64,000 bases of DNA from the NCBI GenBank assembly GCA_031263585.1, contig JAISFN010000091.1, positions 1 through 64,000 on the forward strand, read 5' to 3'. Numbering within the stretch: the first letter of the stretch is position 1; each line of letters begins with the position of its first letter. The position numbers and the translations under genes are program-made. The notes beneath the pieces are model-generated. The model saw only the letters and a list, made by a program, of their open reading frames with translations, did not search any database and was not told the origin of the DNA. The stretch is from Prevotellaceae bacterium. GTDB lineage: Bacteria > Bacteroidota > Bacteroidia > Bacteroidales > UBA932. This document shows, piece by piece, positions 37,862-45,428 of this stretch.

Positions 37862-38027
37862 AAAGGCTGTCTTAAAAGTCAGAATCTAACTCATTCTTAT
37901 CATCCTGAGCAAAACTAATGGTCTTACTATCAGCAAAAGTATATTCTTCGCTTCGATCAGGACAAAACTTTGCAAGTTCGGCAAAGCTAATGACAATTCG
38001 GAGAAATTTTAAGACAGCTTCTTTTTA
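37862..38027. terminator. Bidirectional terminator stem with a repeat in its loop
   Basis: GCTGTCTTAAAA (37866-37877) pairs perfectly with TTTTAAGACAGC (38007-38018), each flanked outward by purine/pyrimidine runs as in the AAAGGCTGTC-type terminators. The arms are 129 bp apart instead of a few bases, and the loop carries a degenerate class A repeat. It separates the convergent hflX and NigD-like genes. Confidence 0.65.
37885..37970 (+). repeat. Class A dispersed repeat, copy 3 (degenerate)
   Basis: It contains TATCATCCTGAGCAAAACT and, about 50 bp on, TTCTTCGCTTCGATCAGGACAAAAC, matching the two ends of the class A pattern. It lies inside the terminator loop. Confidence 0.55.
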
Positions 38028-38702
38028 TTTATAATTATAATAAAAGTTTCGTGTGTCGCGGGTAACCGACGACAAATCCGTACGGATAGTCAGTAGAATA
38101 GAATCATGCCTTAAAGATTTCAAATTCGACAGCTTAAACGAGCGCAAACTCCGTATCTGACTGCCTTCGCCCTTCTCCTCCGAATTATGTCTGAAACTTA
38201 GCCGTATCGTATCGGCTACAATTGTATCTGCCGGAGGTATATTTTCACTTAATTTCTTCGTCAAGCGAAATTTATGCAAACTGGTATCCAAGCCGGAATA
38301 GGTAAAATCTACCGTTAAATAATCCTTTGACAGCCACATACGTTTGATTGCCGTAACAGTATCTACATAAAGGGTATCCGCAATATCGTCGGTTACCGTA
38401 AATACGGTATCTGTCGGTATCTTCTGGAGGTCGGCAACGTATATGTTCACATTATCTGGTGTATTATTGGTAAACTGAAAAGATACAACCACCCTGTCGC
38501 CTACCTCAACCTCATAATCGCCAGATAGCACATTCTGGGTATATACGGTTATTTTATCAGTATCCAGATAGATAGATTTTTGAGACTCGACCGTACCGAT
38601 AGCCGAAAATAAAAGCGGTGTATCGGAGCCGGCACATGCAAAAAGTAATAGGAATAATCCTATTAAACAAGCATATATAAAATAGATTGTAATTTTCATC
38701 AT
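38025..38702 (-). CDS. NigD-like lipoprotein
   Basis: A 225-residue protein with a lipoprotein signal (FIYACLIGLFLLLFAC, Cys about 23). The N-terminal OB-like region (AIGTVESQKSIYLDTDKITVY, near 35-55) includes GDRVVVSFQFTN (78-89), and a C-terminal beta-sandwich follows. This two-domain layout is that of the NigD family of Bacteroidota. The molecular function is not established; members are abundant surface or periplasmic lipoproteins. The gene is intact and its start is clear. Confidence 0.75.
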   Translation of the reverse strand: MMKITIYFIYACLIGLFLLLFACAGSDTPLLFSAIGTVESQKSIYLDTDKITVYTQNVLSGDYEVEVGDRVVVSFQFTNNTPDNVNIYVADLQKIPTDTVFTVTDDIADTLYVDTVTAIKRMWLSKDYLTVDFTYSGLDTSLHKFRLTKKLSENIPPADTIVADTIRLSFRHNSEEKGEGSQIRSLRSFKLSNLKSLRHDSILLTIRTDLSSVTRDTRNFYYNYK

Positions 38703-39261
38703 GCTTCAAAAATACGAAAATTTTTCTGTCTCCATGATACTTCAAAACAAACGCATGAAAAAACAACAAAGTGCCAAATTATTTATATATAGCAATATAA
38801 AGGCTAAATGTAAATATTCGGTGGAGCAATTATTATTTTTCGGATATTTTAACCACAGAGCTCACAAAGTCTTTACGCAAAGTTCACAATCCTTGTGTTT
38901 CTTGTGATGTTCTTGCATGACCCTGTTGGCTCGTAAACTTTGGCGTTTGATACATCGCTTGCATTCATAATTCTCCTTGTCTTTTTTCTAATAATATTCC
39001 TTGCAAGTACATCTCTGGTATTCAATATATTATTTATATAGATATTCCCTAAACTTATTTCTGAAACCTAATTCGTCAGGATATTGTGTTATAAAATTTA
39101 ATATATTCATAGCCTAATCGATTATTTAACTATAATGATAATTGTTTTAGGCAAAAAAACGGATATGCATTTTACAAAAAACTTGTTTAATCATTGGAAA
39201 GCTTTCAATCTCACTTTCTTTTACATCAATTTCGGCTTTGTCTATTTAACATACTTTGGAG
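38703..39261. other. Repeat-rich intergenic stretch
   Basis: No intact gene is seen. It contains a class C repeat at 38810-38915 and one half of the 47-bp inverted pair at 39224-39270. Confidence 0.5.
38810..38915 (+). repeat. Class C dispersed repeat, copy 1
   Basis: It begins TGTAAATATTCGGTGGAGCA and continues into TAACCACAGAGCTCACAAAG, TCTTTACGCAAAGTTCACAA and CCTTGTGTTTCTTGTG. The first motif recurs at 52480-52497; the second recurs as reverse complement at 52577-52632. Confidence 0.75.
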
Positions 39262-39270
39262 AACACCACC
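39224..39270 (+). repeat. 47-bp repeat, inverted partner at 53136-53182
   Basis: CATCAATTTCGG(C)TTTGTC and CATACTTTGGAGAACACCACC are shared with the reverse complement of 53136-53182; eight bases between them differ. Both copies sit at the edge of decayed regions. Confidence 0.7.
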
Positions 39271-39684
39271 AAATAACGATTTCTGCTTAGTTGCAGATGC
39301 AGTGGATACACGGGTAAAAAAAGTTATTGCAACTGTTGAGACCGACCACCCCAATTTAAGCTCTGCGGCAAATAACGCATGCAGGCAGGACGTTGCGTTT
39401 TGGGCTATAAGTAACAACAACGAATAAAGTATAACCGTTTATCCCGAAAAACAAATTGATTTTGAATACGATTTCAGCAAACAAAAAATAACGTTTAACG
39501 AATTGACAAGGGAGCATTTAAAACTGACGACAATAGCTTACTATACAGCGCGAGCAAAAATGGGCAGGCATTCGAACTAGTTTTTGCCTTGCAAAATTGC
39601 TATAACGACGGTTTTAATTACCTGTTTTCCACAATTGCTAATTTTAATGGCAGGGCATACAGCGGGTGCGGTGTGTTTTTTTGA
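39262..39684 (+). pseudogene. Decayed secreted or lipoprotein gene
   Basis: The plus strand reads DFCLVADAVDTRVKKVIATV, then ACRQDVAFWAISNNNE and a TAA. The same frame continues SITVYPEKQIDFEYDFSKQK, then a frameshift leads to SLLYSASKNGQAFELVFALQ and IANFNGRAYSGCGVFF before TGA 39682-39684. The pattern (AFWAI ... GCG near the end) recalls small secreted META/COG3650-type domains, but this is weak. The start is missing, so the gene is clearly dead. Confidence 0.5.
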
Positions 39685-39870
39685 ATGAAAGATTTTTTTT
39701 ATTTATACAACTATTACCATATTGACATCCTTCACTCCATTCATGATCTAAATTAATTGATAATAAGGCACTTTATTTCACTCAGGATGACAAAACGGAT
39801 TAAAATACAACTTCTAAGACAAGCTCTTACGAATAAAACATACCGATCACATGCTAACGGGGAAGTAAAC
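39685..39870. other. Spacer with class A repeat copy 4
   Basis: TTGACATCCTTCACTCCATTCATGAT at 39722-39747 and CTCAGGATGACAAAAC at 39781-39796 are the two ends of the class A repeat. No gene is seen. Confidence 0.5.
39721..39796 (+). repeat. Class A dispersed repeat, copy 4
   Basis: The arms ATTGACATCCTTCACTCCATTC and TTTCACTCAGGATGACAAAAC enclose an AT-rich loop. It is degenerate but recognisable against the other copies. Confidence 0.55.
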
Positions 39871-39901
39871 AAAAGAGAAGGTCTATAATAACCTTCTCTT
39901 T
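39871..39901 (-). terminator. Terminator of secDF
   Basis: AAAGAGAAGGT (39872-39882) and ACCTTCTCTTT (39891-39901) form a perfect 11-bp stem with an 8-base loop. On the minus strand it is followed by TTTTG. It lies 25 bp past the secDF stop. Confidence 0.9.
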
Positions 39902-39925
39902 CTCATATAAATATATCAATCTTAA

Positions 39926-42900
39926 CTATCGCCTATTTTTTAACAGGCTAGTAGGATTCAGTTTTTCCTTTTTCTTTTCTTTTCTTACGATCAAGTCGTA
40001 TGCAACCGGTATTGCAATAAATACGGTTGAATATGCACCGATTATGACACCAACCAAAAGAGCAAATGAAAATCCGCGGATGGTTTCGCCACCGAACAGG
40101 AATATGGCCAACAATACAATAACTACGGTTAACGAGGTATTAATGGTACGCACTATAGTTGTATTAATAGCCTCATTAATTGTAGAATACCAATCACGTT
40201 TCGGGTATAATTGCTTGTACTCGCGGATACGGTCGAAAATTACCACAGTATCGTTAATCGAGTATCCGATAATTGTAAGAATTGCCGCTATAAACTGCTG
40301 GTCGATATCCATTGTCCAAGGGAACACACCTGCACCAATCGAGAATATCGAGACGGTTAACAGGGCATCGTGGGTAAGCGATGTAACACCGCCAAAGCCC
40401 CACTCCCAACGCGAGAACCGCAAGGCAATATAAACAAAAATAGCCAGTAACGAGAATACAACCGCAATTATCGCATTTCGTTTCATATCATCGGCTATCG
40501 AAGGACCAACCTTTTCGGAACTGATAATCCCGTTCGGGTTGGTTGCCGTTGACGCAAACTCATCATAAGTAAGAGGTGAAGCAAAAAGACCGCCGATGGC
40601 TTCGTATAATTTTTCCGATGCTTCGCGATCAACATCCTCACCCTCTTCATTGATACGGTATTTTGTTGTGATTTTTACCTGGTTTATTGGTCCAAACTGT
40701 TTTACAACAGCCGACTCGTCGAATGAGGCTATTGCGTTACGAACGTCATCAACCTCCATAGGTTTGTCAAAGCGAACTACAAATGTACGCCCACCCGTAA
40801 AGTCGATACCATAACTCATGCCTTTTGTAAAAATAAAGGCCAAGCCTATTATACAAGCTATAGTTGAAATGAGATAGGCTTTTTTACGCATACCCAGAAA
40901 ATCGACTTTGGTATTGGCCAAAAAGTCGTATGTGCGTTTATTTCCAAAACTGATATTTTTGTTTTTATCAAGCAACCACTCGAATACCAAACGCGAAACG
41001 AATATTGATGTAGCAAGTGATGTAAGAATACCCACAACCAATGTTGTGGCAAAACCCTGAACCGGACCCGAACCGAAAATGTACAAAACAACTCCGGTGA
41101 TTAACGTAGTTAACTGTCCATCGATAATTGCCGACATTGCATTTTTATATCCTTCGGCTATTGACATCCGCTGGCTTTTGCCCAAACGCAGCTCCTCTTT
41201 AATACGTTCATATATAATTACATTTGCATCTACAGCCATACCCATGGTAAGCACAATACCGGCAATACCAGGCATTGTAAGCACCGCGCCGAATGATGCC
41301 AAGGCGCCGAATAACATCAACACATTGCTAAGCAAAGCTATGTTCGATGCCAATCCCCCCATACCGTAATAGAACCACATGTAAACCAACACTAAAAGGA
41401 AAGCCAGAAAGAATGATAAAAACCCTGCGTTAATTGATTCCTGACCAAGTGAAGGCCCTACAACCGCTTCCTGTACAATACGTGCAGGCGCAGGCATTTT
41501 ACCCGATTTCAACACGTTGGCCAAGTCATCAGCCTCGTTTACGGTAAAACCGGTTGTACCACCCGAAATTTCGGAACTTCCACCCGTTATTTCCGTATGA
41601 ACCATTGGGCTCGAATAAACGTAATCATCTAGAACAATGGCGATTGATTTTCCGATATTATCGGCGGTAAGGCGCGCCCAGATTTTCGAGCCTTCGGCAT
41701 TCATGTTCATGCTAACCTTTATTCCGCTTCTCCCATCTCCGAACGAGCGGCGGGCATCGGTTACAACACTACCATCCAACGGAGCTTTACCATCGCGCGT
41801 GTTTACTTTTATAGCAACCAAGTCGTAAAACGAGTCGTTTTTATCAACAGCCTTAATTGTCCACATCGGTTTAAACTCGCGAGGGAATAAACCGCGCACC
41901 TGCGGCATGTTCAGCCATTTGTTTATCAAGCCTGTATCGGCAACCGAAGCACGGCCGATAACCGGCCCCATTCCCAATTGCCCGTTTTGGTCAACCATAG
42001 GTTGCAACTTCACAAACAAGGGTATTTCTGCTTCGTTGTTTAAAGCGTTCAATGAGTCGGCCGCATTTGAAGTTAATTGGGCTAACAGCGAATCCGATTC
42101 AAGGCCATCATCAATACTGTCGGTTACAGCAACCGGTATATCGGCCACAAGTGTACTGTCAACTTTCACTTCGGGTTTTTCGCTGGCAAGCATGCTTTTG
42201 ATTACATCATTTGCCTGCTGTAAAATCGGGAAAATTTCAGCATTTTCATACGTTTCCCAAAACTCGAGGTTAGCCGTACCTTGCAAAAGCTTACGAACGC
42301 GTTCAGGCTCTTTTACACCCGGTAATTCAACCAAAATACGCCCTGAATTGCCTAAGCGCTGAATATTGGGAGCTGCAACCCCGAAACGATCGATACGGTT
42401 ACGAAGCACGTTAAATGAGTTTGCCACTGCACTTTCGGCATCGTCGCGGATAACTCTTAAAACGTCATCGTTACTTGATTCGGGTTTAATGCGTTCGCGC
42501 AACTCGTACGTACCGAATATACGCGATAAACGGCCGTTAGGTTCAATTTCATTCCATGATTCGTCAAAAAGAGTAACAAAATCGCTACCGCTTGTTCTTT
42601 GTTTTTGAGCGGCAAGATTCATCGCTTTTACAAATGAACTGTCAGCACTATGTCCCGACATTGCCCTTACGATATCAGGCAACGATACTTCGAGGGTAAC
42701 ATTCATCCCCCCTTTAAGGTCGAGGCCTAAGCTTAATTCTTTGTCTTTACACTCTTTGTATGTGAACCCTAAAAAAACTTTTTCGCTCAGTTTCGCACGT
42801 AAATAATCAGCTTCTTTTTGAGGGTCTCCTTGCGCAATTTCTTTTGCTTGTTTCTCTACCCTCCACGTTACAAACGTAAACGAAAGCTGGTAGATACAAG

Positions 42901-42949
42901 CCACAAAGAACAATATGGCAACTAATTTGATGGCTCCTTTACCTTGCAT
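39926..42949 (-). CDS. secDF: Fused protein-export membrane protein SecDF
   Basis: A 1007-residue fusion of SecD and SecF, typical of Bacteroidota. It uses the proton gradient to complete translocation of proteins pushed through SecYEG. The SecD half starts with a TM segment (about 8-28) and LGLDLKGGMNVTLEV, then a long periplasmic region (to about 510) with GRILVELPGVKEPERVRKLL and FTVNEADDLANVLKSGKMPA. SecD helices follow with GMAVDANVIIYERIKEELR. The SecF half begins near 660 with SYGIDFTGGRTFVVRF and ends with GYSINDTVVIFDRIRE and TINTSLTVVIVLLAIFLFGG. Twelve TM helices are expected. The gene is complete and single. Confidence 0.96.
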   Translation of the reverse strand: MQGKGAIKLVAILFFVACIYQLSFTFVTWRVEKQAKEIAQGDPQKEADYLRAKLSEKVFLGFTYKECKDKELSLGLDLKGGMNVTLEVSLPDIVRAMSGHSADSSFVKAMNLAAQKQRTSGSDFVTLFDESWNEIEPNGRLSRIFGTYELRERIKPESSNDDVLRVIRDDAESAVANSFNVLRNRIDRFGVAAPNIQRLGNSGRILVELPGVKEPERVRKLLQGTANLEFWETYENAEIFPILQQANDVIKSMLASEKPEVKVDSTLVADIPVAVTDSIDDGLESDSLLAQLTSNAADSLNALNNEAEIPLFVKLQPMVDQNGQLGMGPVIGRASVADTGLINKWLNMPQVRGLFPREFKPMWTIKAVDKNDSFYDLVAIKVNTRDGKAPLDGSVVTDARRSFGDGRSGIKVSMNMNAEGSKIWARLTADNIGKSIAIVLDDYVYSSPMVHTEITGGSSEISGGTTGFTVNEADDLANVLKSGKMPAPARIVQEAVVGPSLGQESINAGFLSFFLAFLLVLVYMWFYYGMGGLASNIALLSNVLMLFGALASFGAVLTMPGIAGIVLTMGMAVDANVIIYERIKEELRLGKSQRMSIAEGYKNAMSAIIDGQLTTLITGVVLYIFGSGPVQGFATTLVVGILTSLATSIFVSRLVFEWLLDKNKNISFGNKRTYDFLANTKVDFLGMRKKAYLISTIACIIGLAFIFTKGMSYGIDFTGGRTFVVRFDKPMEVDDVRNAIASFDESAVVKQFGPINQVKITTKYRINEEGEDVDREASEKLYEAIGGLFASPLTYDEFASTATNPNGIISSEKVGPSIADDMKRNAIIAVVFSLLAIFVYIALRFSRWEWGFGGVTSLTHDALLTVSIFSIGAGVFPWTMDIDQQFIAAILTIIGYSINDTVVIFDRIREYKQLYPKRDWYSTINEAINTTIVRTINTSLTVVIVLLAIFLFGGETIRGFSFALLVGVIIGAYSTVFIAIPVAYDLIVRKEKKKEKLNPTSLLKNRR

Positions 42950-43395
42950 GGTTATTAGTTTTGAATATTTAATTGTAATTCAGAATTTTCATGAAACGAG
43001 GTGCAAATTTAATACTTTTTTCGATACCTTCGTTTATCGCAGTGGTATTTTATTATTACCCGTTACAAACTAAACCTTTATAACAGGTGAATAACACTGC
43101 TTTTTAGTAACCGGACAAAAAGATTTTTCTTGTAAAAATAAGCTCTATTTTGAAAATCACGGCAAGATAACCATTATATTTAGTTTTTCAATTATCTGGA
43201 TTGTTAAAGATTATTGGACACGAAATTAATCGGATGTGATATATGCGATATGTGATGTGCGATTTTTTTGGATTGGATATGTGGTTTACTATTAAGCTCG
43301 CAAGCTCGGGTGAGTAGAAAAAAATCACAATACGCTGTACCCATATCTCATTTTACAAATAGGTACATCGGTAGATTTAAATCCGTGATATGGGT
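42950..43395. other. Spacer between divergent secDF and rocD
   Basis: No gene is seen. A stretch near 43236-43340 rich in GATATGTGAT/GATATGTGG repeats and CTCGCAAGCTCGGGTGAG looks like worn-down repeat sequence. Confidence 0.4.
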
Positions 43396-43403
43396 TATTT
43401 TTG
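43396..43403 (+). promoter_or_regulatory. Probable -7 box of the rocD promoter
   Basis: TATTTTTG matches TAnnTTTG and is 42 bp upstream of the first rocD ATG. The -33 region is only weakly conserved (TTTA). Confidence 0.45.
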
Positions 43404-43445
43404 TACATTTGTCTAAATAAAACTATTAAATATATTTAAGTTATT

Positions 43446-44666
43446 ATGATGACTTCGCAACAGTACATTGACAGAGAACTCCGTTATGGAGCCCATAATT
43501 ATCATCCGCTTCCGGTTGTGCTCGAACGCGGGGAAGGTGTTCACGTTTGGGATGTTGAAGGAAAACGATATTACGACTTTCTTTCATCGTATTCAGCAGT
43601 AAATCAAGGCCATTGCCACCCACGTATTATCCAATCGTTAATCGATCAGGTATCAAAATTCACACTTTCATCCAGAGCATTCTATAACAACGTATTGGGC
43701 GAATTTGAACAATATTTAACAAGCCTGTTCGGATACGACAAAGTCTTACCCATGAACACTGGGGCAGAAGCTGTTGAAACGGCTTTAAAACTTGCCCGTC
43801 GCTGGGGATACGTAAAAAAAGGCATCCCCGAAAACGAAGCGCTAATTGTTGTATGCGAAGGCAATTTCCACGGGCGTACAATTACCATCGTATCCATGTC
43901 GACAGACCCCGATTCGTACAGCCATTTCGGTGCGTTTACTCCCGGATTTGTAAAAATTCCTTACAACGATGCTTACGTGCTGGAACAAGTAATAAAAGAA
44001 CACGACAGCCATATCGCCGCATTTTTGCTTGAACCAATACAAGGCGAAGCAGGTGTATTTGTTCCCAACGATGGTTACCTTGCCCAATGCGCCGCTTTGT
44101 GTAAAAAACACAACATACTATTTATAGCCGATGAAATACAAACTGGCATTGCCCGTACAGGCAAAATGCTGGCATGCGACCATGAAAATGTGCACCCCGA
44201 TGTTTTAATATTAGGCAAGGCCATATCAGGCGGAGTATTTCCCGTATCGGCAGTATTGGCCGATGACAATATTATGCTTACCATAAATCCGGGGGAACAC
44301 GGTTCCACTTTCGGAGGAAACCCGGTAGGTTGTCGCGTAGCTATTACGGCATTAGATGTGGTAAAAGATGAAAAGCTGGCAGAAAAAGCACAATATCTCG
44401 GTGAGATTTTCCGCAAACAAATGGCCGGAATAAACTCCCCGTTAATTGAGCAAATACGCGGAAAAGGATTGCTCAATGCCGTTGTTATACATAAAGACGC
44501 AAAAACCACCGCTTGGGATATCTGCATAGAAATGAAAGAACAAGGCGTACTGGCAAAACCTACACACAAACATATTATCCGTTTTTCCCCGCCATTGGTA
44601 ATTACCGAAGAACAATTAACCGAAACAATAAGGAAAATCAAAAAGGCTTTTGACAAGTACAAATAA
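43446..44666 (+). CDS. rocD: Ornithine--oxo-acid transaminase
   Basis: A 406-residue class III PLP aminotransferase. It converts ornithine and 2-oxoglutarate to glutamate semialdehyde and glutamate, linking arginine and proline metabolism. [21 protein letters not shown] at the start is typical of ornithine aminotransferase. [16 protein letters not shown] (103-118), [25 protein letters not shown] (D229) and [16 protein letters not shown] (PLP lysine K258) are complete. The first or second ATG (43446 or 43449) may be used. A strong terminator follows. Confidence 0.94.
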   Translation: MMTSQQYIDRELRYGAHNYHPLPVVLERGEGVHVWDVEGKRYYDFLSSYSAVNQGHCHPRIIQSLIDQVSKFTLSSRAFYNNVLGEFEQYLTSLFGYDKVLPMNTGAEAVETALKLARRWGYVKKGIPENEALIVVCEGNFHGRTITIVSMSTDPDSYSHFGAFTPGFVKIPYNDAYVLEQVIKEHDSHIAAFLLEPIQGEAGVFVPNDGYLAQCAALCKKHNILFIADEIQTGIARTGKMLACDHENVHPDVLILGKAISGGVFPVSAVLADDNIMLTINPGEHGSTFGGNPVGCRVAITALDVVKDEKLAEKAQYLGEIFRKQMAGINSPLIEQIRGKGLLNAVVIHKDAKTTAWDICIEMKEQGVLAKPTHKHIIRFSPPLVITEEQLTETIRKIKKAFDKYK

Positions 44667-44710
44667 CCGGTTAACAACCGTATTAATCCAGAAATTTTGT
44701 TTATAAGATA

Positions 44711-44762
44711 AAATATTCAGTAAATTCAAAAATAGTTATGTACAAGAATTTACTGAATATTT
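44711..44762. terminator. Bidirectional terminator between rocD and mntP
   Basis: A perfect 17-bp stem (AAATATTCAGTAAATTC at 44711-44727 with its complement at 44746-44762) surrounds an 18-base loop. A/T runs on both sides let it stop transcription from either convergent gene. Confidence 0.9.
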
Positions 44763-44763
44763 T

Positions 44764-45342
44764 TTAAGTACTTATATGTTCAATCAGGATTTTTGCCCCG
44801 ATGCCTATCAAAACCACGCCACCGATTATTTCGGCCTTACCACCGATATGTCTGCCTGTTTTTTTACCGATTAACAAACCCAGCATAGCAGCAAAACCGG
44901 TAACAAAAGCAATAACGCAAACAGCTATGCTTAGCTGATGCAACGATATATCTATCAAGGCTATTCCCAAACCTATGATTATGGCATCGATACTGGTAGC
45001 TATTGCTATTAAAAAGGTGGAACTTAATTTTAAGGGATTATACTTCCGGCAATCCTTGCCGTTGTTTTTGGCAAATATACTTTCGTAAATCATTTTACCG
45101 CCAATGATAAAAAGCAGTGCAAATGCCACCCAATGGTCGTAACTGCTGATTAAGCCGCGTAACGATTGCCCGAGTAAACATCCGGCAAAAAAGCACATAC
45201 CTTGTACCACAGCAAATATAAATGCCATTCGAAAGGCGTTGTTAAACCTTATATTGCGGACAACAAGCCCGCAGGATATCGAAACGGCAAAAGAATCGAA
45301 AGATAAGCCTATTGCAATAAGCAACAACGTTAAAAATTCCAT
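44764..45342 (-). CDS. mntP: Manganese efflux pump MntP
   Basis: A 192-residue protein with six hydrophobic helices. It begins EFLTLLLIAIGLSFDSFAVS, the first half of the MntP repeat with the conserved Asp in LSFDSFAVS. The second half has LIAIATSIDAIIIGLGIAL, again with Asp. CGLV and GGKMIYES also fit. MntP exports excess Mn(II) from the cytoplasm and in other bacteria is controlled by a manganese riboswitch or MntR; neither is visible here. Length is normal. Confidence 0.93.
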   Translation of the reverse strand: MEFLTLLLIAIGLSFDSFAVSISCGLVVRNIRFNNAFRMAFIFAVVQGMCFFAGCLLGQSLRGLISSYDHWVAFALLFIIGGKMIYESIFAKNNGKDCRKYNPLKLSSTFLIAIATSIDAIIIGLGIALIDISLHQLSIAVCVIAFVTGFAAMLGLLIGKKTGRHIGGKAEIIGGVVLIGIGAKILIEHIST

Positions 45343-45428
45343 GGACGATTAAATTTCAGGTGTACAAAGATAAAAACAGAATCAGAAAAATTCATCCGAA
45401 ATTTATTTTTATGCTCAAAATATACGAA

